A DNA stretch of 64,000 nucleotides from Caldanaerovirga acetigignens (GCF_900142995.1 NZ_FRCR01000003.1:1-64000); one strand, 5' to 3'. Shown: positions 9,000-18,410, numbered from the stretch's first letter. The notes: generated from the sequence alone by a model not told the origin. Numbers and translations: made by a program.

Positions 9000-10154
9000 T
9001 TATAAAGACATCGATATTCTTGTTATTCCAAATTCTCTATGTCCCATCACCTCCGCTTTTGCTAATTTACCATTTATAACATCAATTAAATATTTAAAAA
9101 TTTCTTCCCCGATTTCATCCAATGTTTTCTCCCCTAAAACGATAGGACTTGCATTTATATCAATGTCATCCTGCATTTTTTCCCATGTTTGAGGATTTCC
9201 TGTAATTTTTATAACTGGACAAATTGGATGTCCTGTTGGAGTCCCCCTGCCCGTTGTAAAGAGAATCACTTGACAGCCCCCTGCTACCATACCAGTCATC
9301 GATTCAACATCATGTCCAGGAGTATCCATAATAACTAAACCTTTTTTTGATGGTTTTTGAGCATAATCTAATATTTCCTGAAATATACTTGTGCCTGCCT
9401 TATGTATAGCTCCAAGTGATTTTTCTTCCAATGTTGTTATCCCACCTTCTACATTTCCCGGCGCAGGATTACCCCCCCTGAAATCCACACCCAACTTCGA
9501 ATATCTTTCTTCTACTCTTTTTATCAAATCTATTAGTCTTTCCCCTAATTCGTTAGTTACAGCACGTTTTGCCAATATATGTTCTGCTCCAATAATTTCA
9601 GTAGTTTCTGATAAGATCACAGTACCCCCCAATTTTACAATTCTATCTGCCACACGACCTACTGCTGGATTTGCAGCAATTCCAGAAGTCGTATCAGAAC
9701 CTCCACATTCAGTACCCAAAATAATTTTCTCCCACCCAAAAGGTTCTCTTTTGATAACTTTTAATTCCTGTAACATTTTCTTAGCTTTTTTTATACCTTC
9801 TTCAATTGCTTTTGCAGTGCCTCCTACTTTTTGTATTGAAACACAGTCAACCATCTTGTTGCTTTTACTAATTTTTATCGCTAGCTCTTCTGCATTTACG
9901 CTTTCACAACCTAAACCAACAACCAAAACTGCTCCTACATTAGGATTTTTCCCCGTTCCCTCTAATGTTCGGAATACTATTTCCATATCTTCGCCAATTT
10001 GTGCACATCCATGCTGATGAGTTATTGGTATTGCACCAGGCACCGCTTGTGCTATAAGTTCTGTCACTCTATTGGCACACACCACAGACGATATTATTAA
10101 TAAATAATTTCTAATTCCTACCTGTCCATCTTGTCTTAAAAATCCCCATAACAT
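9000..10154 (-). CDS. UxaA-family altronate dehydratase-like large subunit
   Basis: The 384-residue protein matches the C-terminal catalytic part of altronate/galactarate/sulfolactate dehydratases. It opens LRQDGQVGIRNYLLIISSVV and carries HQHGCAQIGED, GLGCESVNAEELA, LGTECGGSDTTSGIAANPA and CQVILFTTGRGTPTGHPICP, with cysteines and histidines suited to a metal centre. It overlaps the small subunit by 19 nt, and the pair equals one split UxaA enzyme. Known relatives remove water from D-altronate or related sugar acids to give 2-keto-3-deoxy acids. The true substrate here is unknown. A second dehydratase (IlvD type) in the same operon suggests two acids or two steps. Confidence 0.85.
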   Translation of the reverse strand: MLWGFLRQDGQVGIRNYLLIISSVVCANRVTELIAQAVPGAIPITHQHGCAQIGEDMEIVFRTLEGTGKNPNVGAVLVVGLGCESVNAEELAIKISKSNKMVDCVSIQKVGGTAKAIEEGIKKAKKMLQELKVIKREPFGWEKIILGTECGGSDTTSGIAANPAVGRVADRIVKLGGTVILSETTEIIGAEHILAKRAVTNELGERLIDLIKRVEERYSKLGVDFRGGNPAPGNVEGGITTLEEKSLGAIHKAGTSIFQEILDYAQKPSKKGLVIMDTPGHDVESMTGMVAGGCQVILFTTGRGTPTGHPICPVIKITGNPQTWEKMQDDIDINASPIVLGEKTLDEIGEEIFKYLIDVINGKLAKAEVMGHREFGITRISMSL

Positions 10155-10450
10155 TCTTTAATTTTTCCTCCCTTTTTATCTCCTCTTCCTCTAAGTCCTT
10201 CCATATTATGGATATGAACATGCTCACCTACTAAAATGTCTTTAATCGCTACCCCTATAGGGTCTCCATACTTTATAACAATTTCCCCCTTTTTAATATC
10301 TCTTAAAGCTACTTTATGTCCAAAGGGAATATTTTGCTTTGTTTTTACGTCTAAAACTTTTTCTTCTAACAATTTTTCTCCTTTACTTATATTTTTAATT
10401 GCTGTCGCTACATTATCTTTTGCATTCATTATTACTATATTTTTTGACAT
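10136..10450 (-). CDS. UxaA-family altronate dehydratase-like small subunit (SAF domain)
   Basis: The protein has about 104 residues and matches the SAF-domain N-terminal part of altronate dehydratase, with NIPFGHKVALRDIKKGEIVI, YGDPIGVAI and HVHIHNMEG near the C-terminus. I chose the ATG at 10450 because GAGGTG lies 8 nt before it; the upstream GTG has no spacing for a ribosome site. The stop overlaps the start of the large subunit, which indicates translational coupling. On its own the domain is structural and helps form the active site of the dehydratase complex. It follows the FGGY kinase stop by only 16 nt. Confidence 0.85.
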   Translation of the reverse strand: MSKNIVIMNAKDNVATAIKNISKGEKLLEEKVLDVKTKQNIPFGHKVALRDIKKGEIVIKYGDPIGVAIKDILVGEHVHIHNMEGLRGRGDKKGGKIKECYGDF

Positions 10451-10466
10451 CTTTCCCACCTCTATT

Positions 10467-11792
10467 TTAATTGCCTTTTAAAGAATTCATGGCTAACTTC
10501 GCTGCCCCTATTAACGGACAATCGTTAACTATTTCGAAATTAAATCCTTTAAAAATCTTTTCTTTTAAATGAATAATACTATCATCTTTCGTTAATCCTC
10601 CAGTTATTTTTATCGTTTTGTTTAGGGTTAAAAATTCTCCTGCCAGTTTAAAAACTTCGATAAGAGGGTTGTGTATACCATATAATATTGAGAGCAATAG
10701 ATCTTCTCTAGTTGTATCTAAGGTTAAACCTATAAACCCTCCCCTCTTTTTTTCAAGACTATGTCTATCACCAGTTAAATATGGTAAAAATTCAACTTCT
10801 TCTTTTTTTGCTCTATTTTTAATTAAATTAGGAATATACTCATTATAATACTCATTTATATCCATTTCACGGCAGAATTCCTTTCTAAACCATTCTATTG
10901 CAAAGCCCCCCGTAACAATCGCAAATACCTGCCATTTTCCAGGGTTTATTGCCTTTCTAATGTAGTATTTTTTATTCAATATTGGTTTATCCGTAATAAT
11001 TGATAGTATTTCACTACTTCCTGAAATATTTAATACATCTCCCGCGTTTACATTATTAGCTCCGATTTGAGCAGTAGCAGCATCATTAGATCCTAAAATT
11101 ACCGGAATACCTTCCTTTAAGCCAGTTAAATTTGAGACTTCTCTGCATAATCCTCCTAATATGGTTCCAGCTGGCATAATTTCGGGTAGTTTCTCAACTG
11201 GTATACCAAATATACTAGTTATTTCCTTAGACCATCCACTCTCTGTTATTGTTTCATATAACCCCATCATAGATGCATTAACAGGATCTATAGCCCATTT
11301 ACCCGTAAGCTTTTTGCAAAAATATGTATTAAAATGACCTATTTTATAAGATTTTTTAAATATTTCCGGTAAATTCTCTTTTATCCATAATATGCTAGTT
11401 ATTGACACTCCACCTGCAAAAGGAAGCACTCCTGTAATTTTCTGAAATTCATCTTCTCCCATCTTACTAACAATTTCTTGCGTTTGTTTTAAACTCCGCC
11501 TATCAAGGTGAGTAATTATTGGATACAATGGATTCCCTTCATCATCTAAAAACATCACAGAAGGAGAAAGATGATCAAAAGCTATGATTTCTACATCGTT
11601 CATATATTTATTTAATTCTTGAGCAGCCTTAACAAAAGATTTGAAAATCTGTTCAGGGTCTAACTCAACCTTGTCTCCTTCAGTAACTTTAAGTTCATAA
11701 TCTTTTTTTGCAGTTGCAATTATATTCATATCTTCATCAATAATTGCACTTTTCAATGATGACGTTCCAAAATCTACTGAAAATATATACAC
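10467..11792 (-). CDS. FGGY-family carbohydrate kinase (copy 2)
   Basis: This 441-residue sugar kinase of the FGGY/actin-ATPase fold begins YIFSVDFGTSSLKSAIIDE, the phosphate-1 loop. Its middle has ITHLDRRSLKQT and VILGSNDAATAQIGANNV, and its end has KITGGLTKDDS. It closely resembles the kinase at 15123-16439 in length, domain layout and these motifs, so the two are paralogues. The start is GTG behind GGGAGG. It would phosphorylate a sugar, polyol or sugar acid with ATP; xylulose, gluconate and erythritol kinases are all in the family. The two divergent copies in one operon suggest two related substrates. Confidence 0.85.
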   Translation of the reverse strand: MYIFSVDFGTSSLKSAIIDEDMNIIATAKKDYELKVTEGDKVELDPEQIFKSFVKAAQELNKYMNDVEIIAFDHLSPSVMFLDDEGNPLYPIITHLDRRSLKQTQEIVSKMGEDEFQKITGVLPFAGGVSITSILWIKENLPEIFKKSYKIGHFNTYFCKKLTGKWAIDPVNASMMGLYETITESGWSKEITSIFGIPVEKLPEIMPAGTILGGLCREVSNLTGLKEGIPVILGSNDAATAQIGANNVNAGDVLNISGSSEILSIITDKPILNKKYYIRKAINPGKWQVFAIVTGGFAIEWFRKEFCREMDINEYYNEYIPNLIKNRAKKEEVEFLPYLTGDRHSLEKKRGGFIGLTLDTTREDLLLSILYGIHNPLIEVFKLAGEFLTLNKTIKITGGLTKDDSIIHLKEKIFKGFNFEIVNDCPLIGAAKLAMNSLKGN

Positions 11793-11865
11793 AATATTTC
11801 CTCCCTAGTTAAACTTTTTAGAGTATAACTTTATTTATTCATGCTAATAATTTTCATCCAAATTA

Positions 11866-13176
11866 TTACCACCACGTCAATAGATTTCCATTAATGTCAA
11901 ATTTAAAAGTTATCGGCCCCTCAACTATTTCAATATCACTATTGTCTCTTATCTCACTTATTAATGCCTTAGATATATATAAATATTCAAGCTGTAAAGT
12001 GTTTTTAATCCTCACAATACGCGTTTTTTCGCCACTATAGTCCAGGTTGTTTGCCGTCTTTATCGCCGCTTTTATCGCATAATAATCATTAGGCATCACC
12101 ATAGGTATCCTTACTGTCGGCGGTATTGCCGCGGTTATTGAATTTATATAGCCTTTTGTCAAATCCGACTCTCCAAGGACTTTTAGAGTCGTAACATCAG
12201 CAACGCCAATTCCATTGGCATTTCCTTTTGTCCTTTCGGTCAAACGAAGGACGACTATCCTGTTGACATTCTTGTCTCCTTTTACGAATTCCGAGGCAAA
12301 CCTGCCGGTTATATTTGGGTCCATTCCGTCTCCGCTAATGTCTTTACCGATTTCATCTACTATCAAGACGTCGATGTTATCTACAGGGAGCCTCGGCATC
12401 CACGATTTTGCTTTTTCTAAAAGTTTGGGCTCTTCCTCAAAAAACTCTTGCGGCAAGAGTACCTTTATATCCGCCGTTTCATCGTAAGCGTTTTCCAGGA
12501 GGGCTACTCCGAAGGCCACCGGAACTTTTGAAAGTACCATCCTCGCCATCGATTTTAACCTATCAGCAAATCTGTAAAACCCCATTTTGTGGCAAAGGTC
12601 TGCTCCTTTTTGTTTTCCAAGCCCGATGACAGCCATCTTTATCAATCCGCTTTCAATATCGCCTCTGAAGGACGTATGGGGTTTGACCCTGTTTATGAGA
12701 ATTACAGCATCAGAATTGAGCGCATCAAGGCTCGTATAAACCGGAATTCCTTCTTCGGTATCCCCCAAGTATTCCACATCAAGATTAGATATAACGGGTG
12801 CCCCTACCTCGTCGTCTGTTATTCCCAATTCTTCTAATACTTTCCTTTGCCCTTCCGGGGTAGCACCGCCGTGGCTTCCCATGGCGGGTATAATAAACGG
12901 CTTTCCCCCATATTCTGTAACAAGCTTTACAAGTTCTCTGACATATATCGAAATGTTGTTTATACCCCTGCTTCCCACCGCTATGCAGACTCTTTTATCC
13001 CTTAGGCTTTTTAACTGGTCACTTTTTCTTAGAAGTTCTTTATGCAATTTCTTTATCGGATCCGTAAGCCTCGGAGTCTCAAAATGCTGTCTGATTTTAT
13101 ACATCTTGGGTATAATTACATCATCTACCAAATTTATAATGGGTTCAAAATCTATCTTAAGACCGTATTTATCCAT
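11866..13176 (-). CDS. LarA-family nickel-pincer racemase/epimerase homologue
   Basis: The protein has about 436 residues and resembles the lactate racemase LarA family (DUF2088). Residues positioned like the LarA active site are present: a histidine in MGSHGGATPEGQ (103), one in VKPHTSFRG (168), a lysine in GLIKMAVIG (181) and a histidine in LCHKMGF (197). In LarA the equivalents are His108, His174, Lys184 (which carries the nickel-pincer nucleotide) and His200. Numbers are counted from the first of two ATGs. I prefer the second (13176) for its spacing from AGGAGG. In this operon it probably racemises or epimerises a 2-hydroxy acid before dehydration or oxidation. The cofactor genes larB, larC and larE are not in the window. 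Confidence 0.75.
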   Translation of the reverse strand: MDKYGLKIDFEPIINLVDDVIIPKMYKIRQHFETPRLTDPIKKLHKELLRKSDQLKSLRDKRVCIAVGSRGINNISIYVRELVKLVTEYGGKPFIIPAMGSHGGATPEGQRKVLEELGITDDEVGAPVISNLDVEYLGDTEEGIPVYTSLDALNSDAVILINRVKPHTSFRGDIESGLIKMAVIGLGKQKGADLCHKMGFYRFADRLKSMARMVLSKVPVAFGVALLENAYDETADIKVLLPQEFFEEEPKLLEKAKSWMPRLPVDNIDVLIVDEIGKDISGDGMDPNITGRFASEFVKGDKNVNRIVVLRLTERTKGNANGIGVADVTTLKVLGESDLTKGYINSITAAIPPTVRIPMVMPNDYYAIKAAIKTANNLDYSGEKTRIVRIKNTLQLEYLYISKALISEIRDNSDIEIVEGPITFKFDINGNLLTWW

Positions 13177-13191
13177 CATTTTCCTCCTGTT

Positions 13192-14187
13192 TTAAAATCG
13201 TGATTTATAAGATAACTCAACGCCTTTTTCTATTAGTCCCTTGATATTGAAAATATATCTCGGCTGTCTTCCTTCAAAGTAATCGACCACTGCCTGAGCA
13301 GCCTCTGTGGACATTCGGGTTGTTGCCTCTTTTGTCATCGCAGCAGAATGAGGCGAAAGCACTACGTTGTCCAATTTCAGCAATTCATTGTCTTTATCAG
13401 GAGGCTCTTCAGTGAATACATCAAGCCCCGCCCCTGCAATACTTCTTTCCTTAAGGGCATCAATCAACGCCTTTTCATCTATCAAAGTTCCTCTTGCAGT
13501 GTTAACGATATAAGCTGTAGGCTTCATGGAATATATCAAATCCCTTGTGACCATGCCCCGCGTTTGCGGAGTGTCGGGACAGTGGAGCGTCACAAAATCT
13601 GCCCGCCTGAACAACTCTTTTAAATCACCTACAAATTCGTAGTCGCAGTCTTTGAACTTTTCTTTAGTATAGGGATCGTAGGCTAAAATCTTCATCCCCA
13701 ATCCATCATGGCACTTTTTCGCCACAAGGGCTCCAATGCTTCCCATCCCTATTACTCCGAGGATCTTACCTTCCAATTCTACCGCTATATTTGAATTTCT
13801 GATACTCCATTTGCCTTCACGTACAGCTCTATCCATAGCGCTAAGTTGCTTTGCTAGGTGCATTATTAGGGCTACAGCATGTTCTGCTACCGATACATTG
13901 TTTACAGCAGGCAAATTGCAGACAAGAATACCTTTTTCAGTTGCAGCATCTACATCTACGTTGTCGACTCCTGCACCTGTTCTAGATATAATCTTTAGTT
14001 TTGGGGCGCTTTCTATTATTTTTCTCGTTATTTTTGCGTTAGTCCTCAATATAATCGCTTCAACATCTTTTGCGGCTTCTATCAAATCGGCTTCAGCGGC
14101 ACTTGGAGCAATCCTAACATCAAACTTGCCTTCTAACAGTTTTCTTCCTTCCGGATGGATTTCCTGAGAAAGCAGCACCTTAATCAT
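13192..14187 (-). CDS. D-2-hydroxyacid dehydrogenase (SerA-like)
   Basis: This 331-residue NAD-dependent D-2-hydroxyacid dehydrogenase has the nucleotide-binding motif GVIGMGSIG (144-152). The catalytic arginine lies in NTARGTLID, the glutamate in TEEPPDKDNEL and the histidine in LSPHSAAMT. The N-terminal SRTGAGVDNVDVDAATEKGI is close to phosphoglycerate dehydrogenase, but there is no regulatory ACT domain and the context is catabolic. It overlaps the DapA-family aldolase by 8 nt and lies 15 nt before the LarA-like gene. Oxidation of a D-2-hydroxy acid or reduction of the aldolase product (for example to a glycerate-type acid) is likely. A second SerA-like gene with a serine context lies at the window end. 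Confidence 0.87.
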   Translation of the reverse strand: MIKVLLSQEIHPEGRKLLEGKFDVRIAPSAAEADLIEAAKDVEAIILRTNAKITRKIIESAPKLKIISRTGAGVDNVDVDAATEKGILVCNLPAVNNVSVAEHAVALIMHLAKQLSAMDRAVREGKWSIRNSNIAVELEGKILGVIGMGSIGALVAKKCHDGLGMKILAYDPYTKEKFKDCDYEFVGDLKELFRRADFVTLHCPDTPQTRGMVTRDLIYSMKPTAYIVNTARGTLIDEKALIDALKERSIAGAGLDVFTEEPPDKDNELLKLDNVVLSPHSAAMTKEATTRMSTEAAQAVVDYFEGRQPRYIFNIKGLIEKGVELSYKSRF

Positions 14188-15085
14188 TTAACAGTCCCTC
14201 TTCCTTCAAAATTTTCCTTATTTCCTCTACTTCATTTTCTTTCAACGGAAGCAAAGGTATCCTCGGTTCCCCTCCAAAGTACCCCAGTATATCCATAGCC
14301 GCCTTTACTGCTGCAACCCCGCCATGCCCGGATACTTTTTCGTTTATATTACATAGCCTGTCGCTCAGCGTTTTTGCCTCATCAATCTTACCGGCATCAA
14401 ACAGTTCCTGTATCTTGCAGCATAAGTCCGGCAGGTAGTTGGCCATCGAAAGGACTCCGCCTATCGCCCCTTTTTCCAGTCCATCTAAAAATTTGTTTAT
14501 AGAGCCAGACAATACGTAGAATTCTGCACCTTCAGGCACTGCATTTACAAACATACCTATATCTTCTTTAGAAGAGTCCTTAATGCCAGCAATATTTGGG
14601 TGGCAAGATAGAGCAGAAATAGCCTTTTGCGATATCAGCACGCCATTTGCCGACCTTGGTATGCAGTATATCATAACAGGAATCGGCGATTTATCGGCCA
14701 CTTCTGTATAGAACCGTATCAGAGCTTCATCATTCATCTTGGATGCAAAATAGTGAGGAGTTATGACACTTGCGAAATCTATCCCAAATTCCGCTATCTT
14801 TTTTATAAACTCTATTGTCGCCCATGCCGATTCTCGCCCTGCGCCTACTATTAGTGTCTTGTCTTTTGCTCTTTTTTTAGCAATAATTTCTACCAACTTT
14901 AAAGCCTCTTCGTCTGTCAAACTTCTGAATTCTCCGTTGCTTCCTAAAGGCATATATCCTTTTACTTTGCTTTTATTCCACTTTTCTATATTTTCTTCAA
15001 AGCCCTTATAATCAATTTTTTGGTCAACGAAAGGCGTCACTACGGGAATGAAAACACCTGTCAATTTGTTTTTTATTTCAGACAT
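14180..15085 (-). CDS. DapA/NAL-superfamily aldolase, probably for a 2-keto-3-deoxy acid
   Basis: This 301-residue class I aldolase of the dihydrodipicolinate synthase/N-acetylneuraminate lyase superfamily carries the pyruvate-binding GSNGE motif (48-52). The catalytic tyrosine is in VMIYCIPRSANG (Tyr140) and the Schiff-base lysine in IAGIKDSSKED (Lys169). No lysine-biosynthesis genes are nearby; the neighbours are an FGGY kinase, a hydroxyacid dehydrogenase and two sugar-acid dehydratases. The likely reaction is retro-aldol cleavage of a 2-keto-3-deoxy sugar acid to pyruvate and a short aldehyde. A 2-keto-4-hydroxyglutarate or related substrate is also possible. It lies 37 nt after the kinase and overlaps the dehydrogenase. 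Confidence 0.85.
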   Translation of the reverse strand: MSEIKNKLTGVFIPVVTPFVDQKIDYKGFEENIEKWNKSKVKGYMPLGSNGEFRSLTDEEALKLVEIIAKKRAKDKTLIVGAGRESAWATIEFIKKIAEFGIDFASVITPHYFASKMNDEALIRFYTEVADKSPIPVMIYCIPRSANGVLISQKAISALSCHPNIAGIKDSSKEDIGMFVNAVPEGAEFYVLSGSINKFLDGLEKGAIGGVLSMANYLPDLCCKIQELFDAGKIDEAKTLSDRLCNINEKVSGHGGVAAVKAAMDILGYFGGEPRIPLLPLKENEVEEIRKILKEEGLLND

Positions 15086-15122
15086 TTGAGCAACATCCTT
15101 TCTATTTATAGATTTTCGACTT

Positions 15123-16439
15123 TTAGCATAATAGCTTTAATGCTACTTTACCGTTTCCTATTATTGTGCAATCTTTTTTCATGTCGAAGTTAAATCCCTT
15201 AAATATCCTTTTTTTGAACTCTAGATAAGCATCGCTTATCATACCGCCAGTCCAATATATTGTAGTATTGAGTTTCATCTGTTTTTTGCATATATTTATT
15301 GCATTAAATACGGGCTCGTATGTCCCTATGAGTAGACCTATCAGAAAATCTTCTCTCGTCGTATCAAACGTAAGTCCGGTAAACGCACCCTTTTTCTTCG
15401 CTAAACTGTGCCTGTCCCCAGCAAGATAGGGTTTAAATTTTACATCAGTCTTGATATTTTTCTTTAAAACTTCCGGCAAATATACTTCGTAGAAATATTT
15501 TTTATCCATTTCTTTATAAAACTCTTTCCTGAACCACTCTAGAGCGAATCCTCCCACAGTAATAGCAAGATAAAGCCATTTCCCGTTTTCCATAGAAACC
15601 CTTACGTAATACTTTTCATGGGGCTTAGGATCATCAGTCGTAATCGTCACGATTTCACTGCTACCCGAAATATTCAATATATCCCCTTTTTCAACCGCAC
15701 CTGCACCGTAGGCAGCACTTGTAGTGTCGTTCGCGCCAACTGCAACTGGTATACCTTCTCGCAGGCCAGTAAGTGAGGCCGCTTCTTTTGACAACTTTCC
15801 AGCTATGCTCAACGAAGGGACAACGTCTGGCAACTTATTCGTGTCTATACCTAATGCATTACAAATATCATCTGACCAAGTACCGTTCAGTTTTAACGTT
15901 TCATAGAGACCTGTAAAAGAAGCATTTGAGGGGTCAATTATCCACTTCCCTACTAAACACCGATGTATAAATGTATTTAAATGCCCAAATTTATAAGTTT
16001 TTTTGTATATATCTTCACAGTTATCTTTTATCCACAAAATGCTAGTACATGAAATTCCTCCAGGGAACGGCAGATTCCCATTGATTTTCAAAAAGTTATT
16101 TTTTCCTACTACCTTTATTGCATATTTTGATTGAGGATAACTCCTCCTATCTAAATGAATTATGGCCGGATATAGAGGCCTACCTTCCTTGTCCATAGCT
16201 ATCAAACACGGAGAAAAAACACAGAAAACTAATACATCTATTTTCTTAAGGTAATTTTCAAAAGACTTTAGACCTTCTAAAAATGCTTTGAAAATCGTTT
16301 CCGCATCTAATTGTATCTTGAATTTTTCTATAACTTCGTAATTATATTCAAATTTTGTAGTTGCAAGTACTTCTAAATTTTTATTTAGAATAGCCATTTT
16401 AACTGAAGATGTTCCAAAATCTACAGATAAAATATTCAC
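15123..16439 (-). CDS. FGGY-family carbohydrate kinase (copy 1)
   Basis: This 438-residue kinase of the FGGY family opens NILSVDFGTSSVKMAILNK, carries IIHLDRRSYPQS and VAVGANDTTSAAYGAGAV, and ends with YWTGGMISDAYLEF. It is the first gene of the second operon, behind a sigma-54 promoter at 16488-16502 and two enhancer palindromes. It starts with GTG after GAAAGGAG. Its paralogue lies at 10467-11792. The product of the reaction would be a phosphorylated pentose, tetrose or sugar acid that could feed the transketolase/transaldolase operon just upstream. The substrate cannot be read from the sequence. Confidence 0.85.
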   Translation of the reverse strand: MNILSVDFGTSSVKMAILNKNLEVLATTKFEYNYEVIEKFKIQLDAETIFKAFLEGLKSFENYLKKIDVLVFCVFSPCLIAMDKEGRPLYPAIIHLDRRSYPQSKYAIKVVGKNNFLKINGNLPFPGGISCTSILWIKDNCEDIYKKTYKFGHLNTFIHRCLVGKWIIDPSNASFTGLYETLKLNGTWSDDICNALGIDTNKLPDVVPSLSIAGKLSKEAASLTGLREGIPVAVGANDTTSAAYGAGAVEKGDILNISGSSEIVTITTDDPKPHEKYYVRVSMENGKWLYLAITVGGFALEWFRKEFYKEMDKKYFYEVYLPEVLKKNIKTDVKFKPYLAGDRHSLAKKKGAFTGLTFDTTREDFLIGLLIGTYEPVFNAINICKKQMKLNTTIYWTGGMISDAYLEFKKRIFKGFNFDMKKDCTIIGNGKVALKLLC

Positions 16440-16487
16440 TGTAAATGCTCTCCTTTCACAGAAAGCAACTCCAAAATTTTTTCATTA

Positions 16488-16502
16488 GCAAGATTTATAC
16501 CA
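16488..16502 (-). promoter_or_regulatory. Sigma-54 promoter of the kinase/sugar-acid operon
   Basis: The minus strand reads TGGTAT-AAATC-TTGC. The essential -24 GG and -12 GC and the N5 spacing are kept, with two mismatches to TGGCAC. It lies about 50 bp before the kinase start, with two enhancer-type palindromes 65-124 bp upstream. Confidence 0.65.
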
Positions 16503-16566
16503 AAAAATCTCATCACAAAATCTTCCGATTTCCCTCAATGTCACTCTAATTTAGCTAAGTATTATA

Positions 16567-16580
16567 ATGCATAATTGCAT
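16567..16580 (-). promoter_or_regulatory. Enhancer palindrome ATGCA-N4-TGCAT, promoter-proximal copy
   Basis: The sequence ATGCA-TAAT-TGCAT is a perfect palindrome in its arms. It lies about 65-92 bp upstream of the sigma-54 element at 16488-16502, the usual distance for an activator site. The same arms occur at 24024-24037. Confidence 0.6.
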
Positions 16581-16598
16581 AAATAATTTATAAGTGTA

Positions 16599-16612
16599 TT
16601 GCAAAAATGCAT
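16599..16612 (-). promoter_or_regulatory. Enhancer palindrome, distal copy (one mismatch)
   Basis: The sequence TTGCA-AAAA-TGCAT matches the palindrome ATGCA-N4-TGCAT with one arm mismatch. It is centred 32 bp from the neighbouring copy, close to three helical turns. It overlaps the region just after the transketolase stop codon. Confidence 0.55.
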
Positions 16613-16613
16613 T

Positions 16614-17546
16614 TTAGTCAGTCGATAAAAGCGATTTTGCAGCATTTACTATATCTTCGGCAGTTATGCCGTAAGCTTTCATCAATTCCTCCGGCTTGCC
16701 TGACATCCCAAACACATCCCTAATACCTACTTTTTTCATCCGAACAGGCTTTTTCTCGGCAATTATCTCCGCCACTGCACTCCCTAACCCGCCTATGACT
16801 GTATGCTCTTCTGCAGTAACTATAGCACCGCATTCTGCAGCTTTTAATATCGCTTCCTCATCTATAGGTTTTATTGTGTGGATGTTTACTACCATAGCAT
16901 CTATGCCTTCTTTGGCCAAAATTTCCGCCGCCTTAAGCGACTCACCTACCATTATTCCCGTCGCTATCAATGCAACATCCCTGCCATCCCCCAATACGAC
17001 TCCCTTTCCTACTTCAAATTCATAACTATCATCGAATATTGTTTCTACAGGGTGCCTCCCCAGTCGCAGATAAACCGGCCCTTTGAGCTTTGCTGCAGCG
17101 CGCACCGCTTTTTTGGTCTCTACTGCATCCGCAGGACTAATCACGGTCATGTTGGGCAACGACCTCATAAGAGCTATATCTTCTACGGATTGGTGCGTAG
17201 CCCCGTCTTCTCCTACGGTGATCCCTGCATGAGTCGCTGCAATTTTGACGTTCAGATTAGGATAGCATATAGAGTTTCTTATTTGTTCGAAAGCCCTCCC
17301 GCAGGCAAATACTGCAAAGGTGCTGGCAAAAGGTATCTTCCCGCATGTAGCAAGACCCGCTGCGGTGCCCATCAAGTTCTGCTCTGCTATTCCTACATTG
17401 AAAAATCGTTCCGGAAATTTTTTTGCAAAAACACTCGTCTTTGTAGATTTCGACAGGTCCGCGTCCAAAACTATTATGTCTTTCATCTCTTCTCCCAGCT
17501 CGGCAAGAGCTTCCCCGTAAGCTTCTCTCGTTGCAATCTTTGCCAT
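16614..17546 (-). CDS. Transketolase, C-terminal subunit (pair 1)
   Basis: The 310-residue protein matches the pyrimidine-binding plus C-terminal half of split transketolases. It has FFNVGIAEQNLMGTAAGLAT with the catalytic glutamate, FASTFAVFACGRAFEQIRNS, and HAGITVGEDGATHQSVEDIA. It follows the N-terminal subunit by 39 nt, and together the pair equals one full-length enzyme that moves two-carbon ketol units with thiamine diphosphate. It is the last gene of the first sugar operon. A second, divergent pair occurs in the same operon (20820-22626), which suggests a different donor or acceptor sugar from the housekeeping enzyme. Confidence 0.9.
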   Translation of the reverse strand: MAKIATREAYGEALAELGEEMKDIIVLDADLSKSTKTSVFAKKFPERFFNVGIAEQNLMGTAAGLATCGKIPFASTFAVFACGRAFEQIRNSICYPNLNVKIAATHAGITVGEDGATHQSVEDIALMRSLPNMTVISPADAVETKKAVRAAAKLKGPVYLRLGRHPVETIFDDSYEFEVGKGVVLGDGRDVALIATGIMVGESLKAAEILAKEGIDAMVVNIHTIKPIDEEAILKAAECGAIVTAEEHTVIGGLGSAVAEIIAEKKPVRMKKVGIRDVFGMSGKPEELMKAYGITAEDIVNAAKSLLSTD

Positions 17547-17585
17547 TTTATTACCTCCACTCTTTTATGACATTATTGGTTTAAT

Positions 17586-18410
17586 TTAGCCTCTAAGAGC
17601 TTTTAGAGCTTCCTGTGCCTGCTCTTTCGTAGGTGCTTTGCCGTGCCAGTCAACTTTGTTTTCCATATATGGGACGCCTTTCCCCTTTACCGTATTTGCT
17701 ACTATTACCGTCGGTTTGCCTTTTATTTTCTTTGCCTGCTTTATTGCACTGATTATATCTTCGAAGTCGTGTCCATTTATTTCAATAACGTGCCATCCAA
17801 AAGCTTTGAATTTCTCCTGTATTATTTCTGGCGACATTACATCAGTTATAGGGCCATCTATCTGCAAGCCGTTGTGATCTACAAAAGCTGTCAGGTTATC
17901 CAGTTTGTAGTGGGCTGCAGCCATAGCCGCTTCCCATACCTGGCCTTCTTCCAGTTCTCCATCGCCTAAAAGCACGTATACGCGATAATCCTTGCCGTCT
18001 AGCTTTCCGGCTATAGCCATTCCATTGGCCGCCGAAAGCCCCTGCCCTAACGAACCGGTAGTCATATCAACTCCCGGCGTCTTTTTCATATCCGGATGCC
18101 CTTGGAGCATTGAGCCAGTTTTTCTTAAAGTTTTCAATTCTTCCATTGGGAAATATCCCCTTTCGGCTAGAACTGCATACAGGGCAGGGGCAGCGTGTCC
18201 TTTTGAAAGCACGAATCTGTCCCTATCCTGCCAATTTGGATTTGAGGGGTCAATTCTCATCTCATGGAAATAAAGAGCAACTAGTATATCTGTACAAGAA
18301 AGGGAGCCTCCAGGATGGCCAGACCCTGCCTCGGCTATCATCTCAATTATGTGACATCTTATCTTTTTTGCCATCTCTTTTAGATACACGAGTTCTTCCT
18401 TTTTCAGCAT
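17586..18410 (-). CDS. Transketolase, N-terminal subunit (pair 1)
   Basis: The 274-residue protein is the thiamine-diphosphate-binding half of a split transketolase. It has [22 protein letters not shown], the [20 protein letters not shown] motif that starts the cofactor-binding region, and [11 protein letters not shown]. It begins with ATG after the class II aldolase and is followed by its C-terminal partner. The usual metal-binding GDGxx...N arrangement is intact. Length and order match other clostridial two-gene transketolases. Transketolase activity is well supported; the physiological sugar phosphates are inferred from the operon. Confidence 0.9.
   Translation of the reverse strand: MLKKEELVYLKEMAKKIRCHIIEMIAEAGSGHPGGSLSCTDILVALYFHEMRIDPSNPNWQDRDRFVLSKGHAAPALYAVLAERGYFPMEELKTLRKTGSMLQGHPDMKKTPGVDMTTGSLGQGLSAANGMAIAGKLDGKDYRVYVLLGDGELEEGQVWEAAMAAAHYKLDNLTAFVDHNGLQIDGPITDVMSPEIIQEKFKAFGWHVIEINGHDFEDIISAIKQAKKIKGKPTVIVANTVKGKGVPYMENKVDWHGKAPTKEQAQEALKALRG

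Noticed and set aside
13192-14187. Assignment of this dehydrogenase as the biosynthetic serA
   Set aside because: It is embedded in a catabolic operon and a better serA candidate with a serine-type T-box lies at 63719.
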